Origin: Blumeriella jaapii
Taxonomy: Eukaryota > Ascomycota > Leotiomycetes > Helotiales > Drepanopezizaceae
Assembly: GCA_009599575.1 (NCBI GenBank)
Contig: VWND01000073.1
Location: 496,001-560,000 of the forward strand
Reading direction: 5' to 3'
Length of the DNA: 64,000 nucleotides
Shown: positions 11,037 through 23,008 of the stretch, in pieces
Numbering within the stretch: the first letter of the stretch is position 1
Layout of the letters: each line of letters starts with the position of its first letter
Made by a program: the position numbers and the translations under genes
The notes under the pieces: model-generated
What the model saw: the letters and a program-made list of their open reading frames with translations, nothing else
Told to the model about the DNA's origin: nothing
The model's database searches: none

Positions 11037-11949
11037 GGCCGCTATCAGAGCCGCTGACTGCGGCTTCGAGACTCTGAAAGTCAAGCAAACAGGCTTCTAG
11101 CATTCCCAGGCCCGAGTGCGTCTAGACCATAAGATGTCAGACCTTTGGGCATTTGCTGCCGTACCGGACATGGTTTTACGCCACTACGAAGTCGGTTTGC
11201 ACCGCTTCCGTCAATCTATGGCTCTGTCTCGAGACGGCAATCGTTAGTAGAAGGCTAGGCCCTGATTAAGAGCCTCTAGGTCCTGTGCCTACGCCCTCTA
11301 TGGGAAGCCCCGAGTCCTAGGACTTGAATGCACGGTCGTTGATCATCTCTATGTCGGTTAGATCTGGCAACGCAATGCCTCACATAACCTCCTGGCGAGA
11401 ATAACTCAGTACAGCTCAAATCTATGATATCAAAAATAAACACCTTTGAGAATGTTCTCTTCATAAGTTGTATCATCGAGCGAACTAGGGATTTGTGGCT
11501 CTTAGAAAATAAATATATACTTGTGCTGAATTCAAAGTTTCCAAGAGAATAACCTTGGTTTTTGAAATCGGACTAAGTTCCGTTGGTTTCGTCCCCAACA
11601 GCAGAGGCCACAAGAATCACTGATCTCCGGGGGGGGAAACGACCCCTCCTCCTGGGTGGGTGGCGTAGCGGAGGGTAAGGCTGTTCACGGGACTTGCTTT
11701 GATCCAGAAAGGAGGTACAGTACTGTACAGTACATACGAGGTGGCGACTTGCACCAGTCGTCCGTCTATCTATGTAGGTACAGTATCAACCGTCATATCG
11801 CGCGACTTGTACACTTTCCTAACAATCCGAAAATCCTTCCATGGGTTCACATGTACTGTACTGTACCTGGACAAGACTCGCCCTTTCGCCACCGTCCCCA
11901 ACCTCGAACTCGCCTCACTCACGTCCGATCAAGAGCCCCCGTGTCGAAA
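11037..11949. other. Intergenic stretch
   Basis: No gene recognised between the thioesterase and the LysM protein, which point the same way. The right part, just before the LysM start, carries palindromic TACAGTAC/TACTGTAC clusters at 11715-11736, 11778-11786 and 11853-11866. Confidence 0.5.
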
Positions 11950-12986
11950 ATGGAAGAGAGCTGCTGCACCTGCGCGACGCTCCTTAAGAACGTCCGGGTC
12001 GTCTACGACGAGAAGAGCGAGAAACCGGCATCTTGCGAGAGGCGGCCGGAGTGCTGCGGGAGAGTGATATGCGGTCCTTGCATCGCCGTATGTTTTTCTT
12101 GCCTCCCAAACACACACACAGAGAGAGAGGTGTTGCTGATAGGGAAGTTTGAATTGGGCTAGCAAAATTCGCGTTTTGCTACTTATTGTAAGCATCACAT
12201 CCCACATTGGCCTGTGGATCTTCGTTCGAAGTGAGAGAGGGCTGACGGATAGGAACAGGTCCGTTCTGCCAAGTTTCTACCAATCCATCTCCGCTACCAC
12301 AAGGTCTCCGTGACCCGCCAAGTTATACACCCCCCTCTGCAGCTCTCGAACCCTCCGCGGATCCCCCGCCATATTCAGACGCCCTCCCATCTTACTCTTC
12401 CTCTGCTAATCCGCGGACGTCTTCCCTGGAGAAGGATGCCTCCTTGAGTGCCGCTGCAGAAGATGTACTTCACTTCCTCGACCACGAACACGATACCCTC
12501 ACATCCCTCTCTTTTCGTTACGGCGTTCCAGTATCCGCTTTGAGGAAGGCAAACAAGATAACTTCAGATCATCTCCTCCTGGCAAGAAAGACGGTTTTGA
12601 TACCTGCGGAATGGTACAAAGGAGGCATAAGTCTGAGTCCAAGGCCTGTGGAAGGAGAGGAAGAGGAGCGCAGGAAGGGGCTGGTAAGGAAGTGGATGGT
12701 TGCATGTAAAGTTTCAGAGTACGTGCTCCCCTCGCCGTTCTTGACACCCAGACCATGATGAGGAAATGGCAAAAGAAGAGGAAACTTACGGCACAGTATC
12801 ATTCCGAAATACAGATATGATGTAGCCTTGTTATACCTACAGCAAGCCGAGTACGACCTAGATGCAGCTATACAAGCCTACAAGGAAGACGAGACATGGG
12901 AAAAGGAGCACCCAATAGAAGCAAACGCGAAAGGGAAAGGAAAGACATACAATGCTGGGCGAAGGAGATTTACTGGCCAGAGATGA
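11950..12986 (+). CDS. Intracellular LysM-domain protein with N-terminal cysteine (RING-like) zinc finger
   Basis: Four exons give 264 residues: 11950-12087, 12163-12187 (25 nt), 12259-12718, 12815-12986; introns are 75, 71 and 96 nt. The N terminus has cysteines spaced as in a RING or B-box finger: CCTC, then CERRPECCGRVICGPC, then YCPFC, the last pair completed by the 25-nt exon. A Pro/Ser-rich linker precedes a LysM domain (about 125-170: FLDHEHDTLTSLSFRYGVPV, then LRKANKI and TVLIPAEWY). The C-terminal segment YDVALLYLQQAEYDLDAAI, AYKEDETWEKEHP is a conserved helix. No signal peptide is present, so this is not a secreted chitin-binding effector; it resembles the cytosolic LysM family of fungi and animals. 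The role is unknown. It converges on rse1. Confidence 0.85.
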
Positions 12987-13170
12987 GGAGATTTTTGCGC
13001 GACTTGCGTAAGACTTAGTCAGGAATGGGAAAGACGACACTCTGCCTCCGAATCTTTTTTTCGTATTAGAGTCTTCCGGGAACAAATAGTCGTGATCATC
13101 ATCGTGAGGGCTCACACGCACACCTCCCTTGTATTGTACATAAACCGATCCTGCCCAATACACGCGCCAG

Positions 13171-16100
13171 TTAATATGCAGATCTTGTCCGGATATCCTG
13201 TCTATCTGTTAGCAGCGAGTCTCAACATATTAAAAGGATGACCTACAGAGATCTTCCGCTCAATCTCCCTAACCGACCGATCCAACTCCCCAGCAATCAT
13301 CTGTTTCTTGTCCGTAGGCAAGAGGGTATATCTTTCACACAAGTCTCCATCAATCACTCCCTTGACCGGAACATAATAGCTTCTGTAAATCAGGTGATCC
13401 CTTCCAGCCAGTGGAGCATCCTCCGATCGAAGATGTTGCTCAAGAGTCTGGAAGAAGTCGACATCTTCTCGACTGACGAATGGTATCAGGATGCCTAGAG
13501 TCCCTTGGAGACCGCCCCACAACAAGCAATCTCGTCCTCCAGCAACCAAGTTTGTCTTTTGAATGCTCATGGGAATGTCCTGGGCGAAAAAATGGGCCAT
13601 CAATGTCAACCGATGAGGAGACCCTTGTAGATATGATCGTTCGTGTACAAGATGTGCCGCAGAGCCTTCTTCATCGGCTTCCTCGCTCGCTTTGGATGGG
13701 CATCTGAGAAGCCAGAGGTTGCCGAACTTGTCGCCTCCTGCAACAGTCTCGTAGTCAACCATCGTGGTACAAGAAGTCCACCGTGCAATTGTATCGTCCA
13801 CGAACGGGATGAGTTTGTTCTCCTGGAACTTGTATACAACCATGATGATGCTCTCCTGGACATCACTGACCACGATACGGCTCCCTTGGGTTTGAAGACC
13901 AACAATCAGGTTTGGGACCACCTCTGCTTGAGCTTTCCGAAGGAGTTGCCGCATGCCAAGGTCATAGATTCTCAAGTCTTTACCAATTCCTACTAGGAGT
14001 CTTCCCTGGAAGCCCAAGAGAGCCATCGGCGGTTCCTCAACTTTAGTCTTGTGAATGAATTCAATCTCCTTACCGTTCCCATGGAATCGGTAGACGTGAA
14101 TGAAACCAGCCGTTGAAGATCGTGGGCTGACTATCATGTCCTTACCTGTCCCAATAACAAGGAAGACTTCGTCGTCTTGACTTGCGAATGAGACAGCCGC
14201 CATACTCACAGCTGCTTCGTTGTTGTCGAGGTCAATTTTCTGGAGAACGCTCTTCTCGGTGACAGGATCAATGACTGAGATGCATGATGCCCAATGATTC
14301 TTGCCGCGTGGGTAGCCGAATTCTTCTACGGGTAAGACAATCGCATCACCATTTACCACTGATGGATCCTCTAGTAGTTTGGCTTTTGTGGCGGGTGAGA
14401 GAATGTTGTTATCGGATTCGATGGTGTAAAACAGGGGGTATTCTGGATGACGGACGAAACGGCGAGGGGTGTATGTGAGAGGTATTGTTTCTTGAAGGAG
14501 GTTGTCGGTAAGCTTATCGATAGAAAAGATCCTAGCGAGTAGAGAAAGTCAGCGGATGGTGCTAGGAGGGCGATTTTCCAAGTGCGAATGGGTGGTGAGA
14601 TTCTCAGCAGGAACAATTGGATTTATAATATTTAATCCTCATTGTCGATTACGACTTCGGAGGTTAACGATAAGAAAATCATCATCGAATCTCTTTAGGG
14701 TTGAAGATAGAAGAGTGGTCGACACGTACCTTAGGTTCTGACCTTGAATGCCCACCATGCCCTCTGTGCATTGCTCACTACTGAAATTCCAGCCCCACTC
14801 CAAGCCAGGGTAGTTCAATGGGGTAAGCATGAAGCCTTTAGTGACAGGGTCTGAGTAGCCCAGCCATGGTCTGGAGCTCAAAGCTAGCACAGCGGCTTGT
14901 CCCTGTACTGAGACGCGGAAGAGTTTGGCGGGTTTGGGCCCAAGAAATCGTGTTCGGGTATCTGAAAGCTCTCCCGTAATCTCATCCAGTACTGTCCTCA
15001 AATAGACTCCAGAGTACAGACCAATATGAAGGTAAAGCGTAGAGCCTCCGGAGGATGAATCGGACATGGCCATGATTGACAGAGCCGAGGGGGCTGACGT
15101 CAAAGCCTGAACTGACTTATTCTCTAAAGTCGAGTCCGGATCGAGACTGAGAATACGCACTGTTGAGTCATCACAGCCGACAGCCAGGAATTGACTTCGC
15201 ACTCGGCCTTCAGGCACCTCTCCAAGACTCAGGCAGGTGACAGTCCCACTCATTTCCTTCTTTTCGTCGTATTCCGCTAGAGATCCGTCGGAATCCATCT
15301 CAAAATACACGATCTCGCCTGAGCTGAGAGCGACAGCAACTTGTCGTTCATTTGTCGTAGCAGCAACAATCGAACGATGTTGGGGAACTGCCCATTCGTT
15401 GACGCGACGATCAGCTCGGATGTGTCTAATCCCTTTTGGGTGAACTTGAATCAAGCCATCCTCGCCGAGTTGCTGCACAGCCAAAGTTGGCGCACTAGAC
15501 AGGAACCCAGTGTCCGTGACTTCCTCGACGGTCTCGCCAATGCTGAGGACGAGGGTACCGTTTGTGAAGGACAGGATGATGTAAGCATCATAGGTATCAT
15601 TTCGAGCCAGTTTTGTAGTCCATACAGCAGACGGTACGCCGGGCAGTTCAGACTCGACAATTTCGCTAACCTCCAATCCATGTCGCAATGTTCGGAAGGT
15701 ACTTTTGGCTCCTGTACCACAGATAGAGTAAATTTGGGGGGCATCTTCGTCGGTCAAGTTTGCGACCTTGCAGTCCATCAACGGGTTCATGGAGTCGATG
15801 CTCTCGACAAGACTCAGATTTTCGGCTGGGCGAGGATGGAAATAAACAGGCGTGTAGGGTTCCAAGGGATCTGTGGGGAAGTCGTCGCTGGTAAATTCGA
15901 TTTCTTCATCGTCATCTCCAAGTTTTTCAAACTGGTAGAATTGATGATTGCTAAATTCGCTCGCCACAAACAGGAAACCGCTCTTCAAAATGCAAAGGCT
16001 CGTGGCAATGGGAACTGTGTCAAAGTACTTGATCTTAAGGCGTTTGACTTCTCCGGTTGGGGCGCCTTCCTCATTTTCGACCATTTCAATGGTAACCTTG

Positions 16101-17205
16101 AACAGATCTCCATCGTCGGTCTGAAGCAAGAAGAAAAATGCACCTGCAGCTCCCTTGAGCTTATGCATAACACCACCAACGATAACTCGCTTTCTTTTGG
16201 GATCTTCTGTAGCTCCTCGCCGCCGAGGAATCGCAACGCGAAAAGCTTCCTGGTTCGAGTGTCGGTAGGTTATGTTGTCGTCGCCACAGACCAAGACTCC
16301 ACTGGGTCCATCTGTACCGCCGGGGACTTGGAACAGGATAGAGGCGCTCCGATCGACAGGATCCGACCATTTTCGCACGACATGATTCAATCCGAGGTCA
16401 AGCTCGTAGTACACCAGACTCTTCTCGATCTCCTCATAAGCTTGGCCAGTAGGATCTTGATCCGAATCTCCGTAATCGACTTCCAGGGCAGCAAAGACTG
16501 GGTTAGCATAGCCAACATCCAAAGCACACATGGCAAATACCAAGGTCTGAGGCTTGTGGGCCTCCAGTGGTGACGAGATTGTCAGCTCGGCTTGTGCATT
16601 TCGGTTGAGCACATAGACGAGTTTGTTTTTCTCCACTGAAGCGATGAGGCAAGCTCGTCCCTTCGGGTCAACGGCCAGGTACTGTCCAGGTATAACTCTC
16701 CGTACCCCAGATTTACCAAACGTTTCCAAATGCAATCGATTGAACTTGTTCTGTGCGGGAAGGAATTCGATGATGGTAATGCGTCCTGAATCCGATGTAA
16801 TAATGATGTAATCTAGGCAAGTTATTTAGCATTGTTCTTCTGAGAAGTCTCGGTTTTTGTACCACTCGTTTGCGGTGACGATTCATGGTGGGATATCTAG
16901 GGCTGCCATCCATGCTTCATATCACTAAGTGAAGTTCAATTGAGCAGAATGAATGACTTACCCTTATTGCTACCTGCTAGCCGGAAAGCGGCTATGGCTC
17001 TGATGATCCCAAAAACATCGTGCGAAAGGGTTGTAATGATCTTGCCCTGCGACGGATCGGGACGGTGGAGGGTGAGACGCGATCCAGATGCCGTGATGAT
17101 TTGCTGCTCCTTCGTCCCGGTGAATTGTCCCAAGATAGCTTGGGTCGTCGCAGTCGGAGGTTGAAGCGTCAAGCTATAGGTGAACATCGACGATGTGGTC
17201 GCCAT
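13171..17205 (-). CDS. rse1: Pre-mRNA splicing factor Rse1 (SF3B3/SAP130 homologue)
   Basis: U2 snRNP SF3b subunit, 1212 residues. Exons: 16962-17205 (ATG at 17205), 14730-16812, 13247-14531, 13171-13197 (eight codons plus TAA). Introns are 149, 198 and 49 nt. The start reads [20 protein letters not shown]. Exon 2 opens with [20 protein letters not shown] and [20 protein letters not shown], characteristic of SF3B3 and its triple beta-propeller relatives DDB1 and CPSF160. The C-terminal CPSF_A-like region carries [31 protein letters not shown] and [16 protein letters not shown]. The 27-nt last exon encodes the typical end DIRTRSAY, reached through donor GTAGGT and acceptor GACAG. Length agrees with the family (about 1200). 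Start codons of rse1 and mss51 are only 218 bp apart, so they share a short bidirectional promoter. Confidence 0.97.
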
Positions 17206-17423
17206 GTTGTTCGGGGCTCGCAGCCTCAGATCATGTCGAAGTTGAGGTTGCGGCGGCGGATGATTATGAACGTGAGGTTCACGGGTGCCAGAGCTTTTTT
17301 GGAGAACGGCGCTAAGGAAAAGGCGCTTACCCACTTTGGGAGCCGCAGCTTTCTACCTTTACCTACCGACTGAAATGATTTCAGACTCTGCCATTGTCTT
17401 GCGGAAATCGAAAAGACACCACG

Positions 17424-19084
17424 ATGCGAAAGTCCGGCCCCTATACCTGCTATAGGTGCTTGAGCGCCGTCAAAGCCAGTACTCGAACTTCACGACGGCC
17501 CCTACTTTCTGCGCGCCTGAGCTTGGGACCGAGAAGCATTTCAACGAGCCAGAATGGGCCAGTGATTCCTGGCAAGCAAGATACAAATCAGAACCCATTG
17601 GGTAGGAGATCCGTATCATCGACAGGGCAGACAGTCAAGAATGAACAGTTGGATTTGAGAACGCCTGGAGCATCAGAGGCACCCTCGGCGCCCAATACGG
17701 GAAACAGACCTCTTTTGATGCCAAACAACCTCTTCCACCCTTTTTCGAGCTCGCCATCTCCCGAGATCAGACGAAGAGCTGCGTACATGAGGCAGAATGC
17801 GTATTGCCCACACCCGGATCACCACCAGACTCGATTGCCCATGAACTCGCACGATCTTGAAGCAAGAAGCTCATCCAAAGGACATTTGCCACCTGCGCAT
17901 GTGGATTTCGAATGCCCAGACTGCGGTATACCGGTATATTGCTCGGAGGAGCATTGGGCAGATGATTATGAGGCGCACTTGGAAATTTGCGATACATTGA
18001 GAGAGATCAATGAGGACGATCATGATCTGCGGTCTGGTCGGTTTTTCCCGGAGTTTGAGTATCCGGGTGATCAGATTGAAGAGGCTATGGTCAACATGAC
18101 AAACTGGGATACTTTTTTGTTTTCGAGAGAGTTCCAGGCTATCAACAATGAGAGGAGTCTACGGCAAGCAACAAGGCTGTTGACCTATCCCGTCACAATT
18201 GGTAGTATCATACATGAGTTGAGTCCATATAGCATAAAGAAAGGAGGACGATTGACCGTCGAGGGCTTAAAGAGTTTGAGTGGTATGGATGTTCTCTACG
18301 CCGCATAGTCGATTCGAGGCTAAAAGTTCGCAGCTCTGAGATATTCACTGCACCCCCCTCGATCGGGGGGCGATGCTACGGTCAAGGGACTGAAGCCTAC
18401 TCCACCGCCGATGAGAATATTCATTCTCGGTGCTCGCGCGGAGTCCTCTCTTCCACGAGAAGTCTGGGTGCAGTTGACCCATCTCTTCCCCCGCGTTGCG
18501 TTCCACCTCATCTTTATTGGACCCGAAAGCATGGCCAACAGAGATGCCGAATTCCCACTTCCCCAGCGAACACCAGAGAACCCATATGGCGCTATTGTCG
18601 AAGATCGTATCACGAACTCCATGAAGATCAGCACTTACGTTGATTACTACCACACACTCCATGAAGCCGGTCACTTCCATCCCTACGACCCATACTTTGA
18701 TTGCTTCATGCTCTTCCACCCCGGACTTGGACACCCGGCCAGCTCACATGAGTGGGCGGAGACCATCCCGCAATTATTGGAAACCAAGGTTCCAATCCTA
18801 GTCACTGGTTATACACAGTACGACATGGAGAGGGACATTGACTGGGTTCAGAAGAAGGTCGGAGGCGAAATGGACATGTTGATGGAGCCAGGCGAGAACC
18901 GCTTCCGAAGTTTAAGATGGGATCTCAACGATCTAGACCCCCAGGACATCAGCTGTGGCAATTGGGGAGTCTGGGCTTTCCGAGGCAAGCGGTAAGTTGG
19001 TGTAGATTTGGCGACCCCCAAGACGAGAGATGTGCTGATGATTTGTACAGATACGAAACAACGCAGAAAGAGCCGGAAAATTGA
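17424..19084 (+). CDS. mss51: Mitochondrial COX1 translation/assembly factor Mss51
   Basis: Three exons give 516 residues: 17424-18282, 18334-18991, 19051-19084; introns are 51 and 59 nt. The frame is open a little upstream (TTG at 17394) but the first ATG is 17424. The Arg/Ser-rich N terminus is a likely mitochondrial presequence. The MYND-type zinc finger region includes ECPDCGIPVYCSEEHWADDY and HLEICDTL. RLLTYPVTIGSIIHELSPYS, SLSALRYSLHPP (formed across intron 1) and MRIFILGARAESSLP are family hallmarks, as is FHPGLGHPASSHEWAETIPQ. In yeast Mss51 activates COX1 mRNA translation and couples it to cytochrome oxidase assembly. A CCCCCCTCGATCGGGGGG palindrome lies in exon 2 near 18354-18371. 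Divergent from rse1. Confidence 0.94.
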
Positions 19085-19596
19085 GTGCCTTTGTGGGATG
19101 TTTCACACGTGCGAGAGCAGTGTCAAACCCAGATGCTCCCGATGGAGGTCTTGTACACTACTTTGAAAATGAATTGCTGGCCGCAAGCGGCACGGCAGAC
19201 GGAGAGAATAGAAGACAACGTGGGTGGATATCGGGCAAACGTGCATCATGCCGGCAGGAAGACCATGAAACCAGAGTCAGTCCCGGCGAGCCATGTCTTG
19301 AATGACGTGAAGCAAACCTCGTAGCAATCGAAACTAAGTTTCTGCGGAGCCCATCATTCTATTTAAAGAACCAGAGTTTCGAACATCCAAAGAGGTGCTC
19401 TGTTTCAAGCTGTGTGAACACCAGTACTGTAAGTGTGAGAGTGCTACAGTACATAGGCCTTGCCTTCCACTCGAGAAAAGGAAAGTACTGTAGTGCGATA
19501 CGAGGCTGCGGAGAAACACTGTGTGTACGACGATAGAGCACAGTACACATACAGCACAGTTCCACCAAACCCCCAAACTTTACACCCGCTGCAATC
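19085..19596. other. Intergenic stretch with TACTGTAC-type palindromes
   Basis: No gene seen. Motif copies sit at about 19424-19432, 19445-19452 and 19485-19492, upstream of the histidine phosphatase gene. Confidence 0.5.
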
Positions 19597-20617
19597 ATGA
19601 CTCTCGAGGTTATCTACGTGACCCGGCATGGGGTATGTGACTCCCCCTGCCTCTTCCACCTCCCCATCTCCTCGCAGTACTTGGCCTCGACTAAACGGCA
19701 CACAGTTCCGCTCCAACTGGGTCGTTGACCCCCAGACGGGCGAATACAGCGCCTCGATCCCCTCGCCCACCGGCATCGCCAGCGACCCAGCCCTCGCCGG
19801 CTACGGCGTGCAGCAATCCCACGAACTCGCCGCCCATCTCTCGGCCCTCTCGCCGCCCATCCAGCGCATCTACTCGTCCCCCTTCTACCGCTGCGTGCAG
19901 ACCATCACGCCCACCGTCGCCGCTCTGGCCCCGCGGACCAGCGACCCCGAGACGGGGAAGGTCCGCGGCGAGAATGGCATCGGCGAGTGGTACGGGATGG
20001 CCCGGTTCGACCACCCGTCGCCGGCCGAGCCGGCCGTCATGAAGGCCCTGTTCCCGCACTACGACGACGCGTACAAGGTGGCCATCAAGCCGTCGGTGAA
20101 CGGGGAGACGATTGCCGAGCTGCATGATCGGACGGCGTATGCGCTGCATAGGATCATCGAGCAGAGTGATCGGGAAGGCGTCAAGGCGATCGTGCTGTGC
20201 ACGCATGCCGCAACGTTGATTGCGATCGGGCGGGCCTTGACCGGGCGTATGCCGGAGGACATCGCGGAGGAGGACTTCAGACCCTTCACCTGTGGGCTGA
20301 GTACCTTCGTGAGAAGAGGCAAGGAGAACATGGACACGAACGTGAAGGAATGGGAGGGTCCTGAGACGGAGATTCCCAGCCTCGACTGGAAAGGTGGGAG
20401 GGGCGTGGGTGGCGGCTGGGACATGACTGTCAGTGGTGACTGTAGTTTCCTCAGCGGGGGCGAGGAGAGAGGATGGAGGTTTTCCGGTGATGAGTCCTTT
20501 GATCTTCCAGCTGGCCAGGCTCCAGCTCTCGATGCTGGTTCGGGTCTTGGAGTGGTGATTGATGGGAAGAACACAAAGGCTAGCTCAGCTGGCTCTTCTG
20601 GACCGTCACGACTGTAA
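19597..20617 (+). CDS. Histidine phosphatase (phosphoglycerate mutase-like) protein, possible TFIIIC tau55-type
   Basis: Two exons: 19597-19632 (12 codons, MTLEVIYVTRHG) and 19706-20617, intron 73 nt with donor GTATGT and acceptor CACAG; 315 residues. The RHG catalytic histidine motif is completed at the splice as RHGFRSNWV. The second half of the catalytic pocket includes RIYSSPFYRCVQTI, a likely acid Glu (GIGEWYG) and CTHAATLIAIGRAL with the second histidine. The C terminus has a conserved-looking block DCSFLSGGEERGWRFSGDE. Fungal proteins of this layout include the yeast Tfc7/YOR110W-like histidine phosphatases, where the C-terminal part belongs to RNA polymerase III factor TFIIIC. That assignment is inference. 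GC content is clearly higher than in neighbouring genes between 19700 and 20250. Confidence 0.85.
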
Positions 20618-20822
20618 GACCCATACCAGATTGCGGGCTTCTTCACGGTTTAAAGTAGAGTATTACTGCTAGACATTCGATACCCCTGAAATCATCGATG
20701 AGGAGACGGCATCTTGCTATTCAACGCTACACGCATTCTATTTCTCGTCTAGTCTTTCTGACTTTCAGTAGAGGAGGTCCTAGCTACCAGATGTGTACAG
20801 AAAAACAAGGTTTGTCTAATGT

Positions 20823-22544
20823 CTAATATCCCGCAGGCTCTGGCTCTTTAGGAAAAGCTGAGGAGTCCATGTTACGGAGGCACTCTTGCTTCCAATTCTT
20901 GGGAGTATACTTGTCTACTACACTCTTAAATGCTTCCTATTCACACATCAACATACTGATTCAAGACTTGGTAAGGTACTCACTAGCGTGCAGAAAGACT
21001 CGTCTCCATCGAGATGCTTTCCAGCGGGTTTGCAGCCCGGGATGGACATAGCCTTGTCGTTGTACCGTAACCTGACAAAATAACCATCCAATTTCGATCG
21101 GTCAGAGTCCGAAAGTGCTTCACTACTCTGTCTAGCAATGCCCGTGCGGGGGCTCTTGCCTGCTGATGTGCTTCCGAACAAGGAGCCCATCCAGCCGAAC
21201 CATGATCCAGGGCTAGCAGCCAAAGTCTCGCTATTCGAACTTGGAGTGGACACTCGAGCTTGCTTTGTCCCGGTCTTTTTGAATAGTTCAAGGGCTATGT
21301 GACTCGTGTAGGGGGGCCACGGTTCTCCGTCAAAAGCACCGAGACTCGAAAGAACAGCCGCTAGAGTAGTGTCACTGGACACCAACGAGTTGTCAGTAAT
21401 CGTCCTGTGTAGGGATCGCCCTCCAAAAAAGAGCGAGTCGTTCTGAAATTTGGAAGAAAATATCACCAGTCACATACTGGCATCCACTAAGAGCGAATTT
21501 GATCGCTTTCTCATCTCCTCGGCCGAGCCCTTGGGGCCCATTCCTGCCACTCACTTCCAAGCGCCCATCGTAGGCGTTCATCTCAACGCTTCCAACCATT
21601 CGCTCAACAATGTCACCCATTAGCGAGCCAATTCCAAGGGCCCGATACTCCTTCGATTCTGTGTAGCCACTGAACCATTCCTCGACACCGATCTTTTCGA
21701 TTAATTTCCTGCCTTTGGGGTCATAGAACTCCTTGGGAAGCATTGTTTCGGGACCGTGTGCCAAAGTAGAGTTGACAGTATCCATGATCCCAGAGAGTCT
21801 AGGATGAGAGTCGACTGCAACCCGCTTGCTGCTTTCCGGCATCCATTTGCCTATTAAGCCATTAAGATACTTCATATCATCCGAGTCGTTATACCGATCA
21901 GCGGTTCTCTGTGCGAAAGCCCTCGAGAGTTGCGCGAACCTCCTGCAGTTGCTATCGTTTGGGAACAGGGTTTCGTCCGCAGGAGCTCGAGTGATCATGG
22001 TGGCTGGAGGGAAGGACGGCGCTCGTGTTTTCGAGGGGTACATTCCCCAGAATGCCTGCTGCAGTGAGTCCAGTGCTCGGGGGATCGGTGTCGCTCGCAG
22101 ATAAATCTGGTCGGCATCGTGGATTATCGGCGGCATGTAATGCAGTTGGTCGACGTAGAGATGCCTCAGCCTTCGGCCAAGTTCCCATGTCGTTTCCCTG
22201 CCTTTGTCCGTCAATTCTCCCAGATTACAGACCGCGTCTACTTCGCCTGCCGGTCCAGATGCAATCACCGGTCCATCATCACTACCGAACGTCTCTAGGC
22301 GTCTCCGCCATTGCATTGGCGTCCAGTTTTGCTCTCCTGCGTCCCACGTCATGCTGGCCATCTGCCGTGCAATAGAACAATAGGGCCAGAAGCCGTTGAG
22401 TCCGGCATTCTGAAAGCGAGCAGAGACGGGGGAACGCTCGCCGTGCCTCAGCAGGACTTGAACGAGCCGCAGCTCTAGGTCTTTAGGATACAGTTTCTGT
22501 AACTCTTCGGGTGAGTAAGGCCCCCTGGGTTGAAGGGTGGTCAT
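20823..22544 (-). CDS. Histidine acid phosphatase family protein
   Basis: Three exons give 523 residues: 21478-22544 (ATG at 22544), 20984-21374, 20823-20936; introns are 103 and 47 nt. The catalytic motif LLRHGERSPVSARF is at about residues 31-44. The second catalytic His-Asp is created exactly across intron 1, turning ALSGC plus H into SGCHDTTLAAVLSSLGAF. The last exon restores a family-like C terminus (EAFKSVVDKYTPKNWKQEC, ending EPEPAGY). No signal peptide or transmembrane segment is visible, so unlike secreted phytases it is probably cytosolic. It resembles the acid phosphatase subgroup that includes 2-phosphoxylose phosphatase and uncharacterised fungal members. The 5' flank (22568-22607) has GAAGTCGAA-type repeats, like those before the carboxylesterase gene. 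Confidence 0.9.
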
Positions 22545-23008
22545 CTTGGTGGTGCTGCGTAGAGCAGAAGTCGAATTGGAAGTCGAATTGTTGAAGTCGA
22601 AGTCGCGCGTAAGGCTACCTAGTTTAAGCTGCGGCTGGGCGTGTCTGACCCGGAAGCTTGGACGTGCGGCTGGCTACATTACCGACGCTCCTCTTTCTTA
22701 TTTTCACTTCGTCTCTTGATCATGCCTCCAAGTACTCGATATCGACTACATTTCTCAAGTCGTGATACACTCTCCGGTCTTATGACACTTACCTGCGACA
22801 AGAGCCTGTGTACCTGAGTCCATCCCTAAGCAGCTCTTCTGCTCGAATGCCGTGGGATATCACAGCTATCATGACAGTACATACATGCCAAAGCTAATGC
22901 CTATCTCGATCAGGAAGACTATCAACAATTGTCCAAGACAAGTGTATTTACAGGTGTGAACGAACACGACGCCTCTGGCAATCATACAGCCCAATCCATC
23001 GGGAGGCT
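22545..23008. other. Intergenic stretch
   Basis: 5' flank of the histidine acid phosphatase and 3' flank of the carboxylesterase. Apart from imperfect GAAGTCGAA repeats at 22568-22607 nothing stands out. Confidence 0.5.

Noticed and set aside
14532..14729. Long (198 nt) rse1 intron as a possible missing exon
   Set aside because: The flanking exons join as [18 protein letters not shown] without a gap against the family, so no exon is missing.
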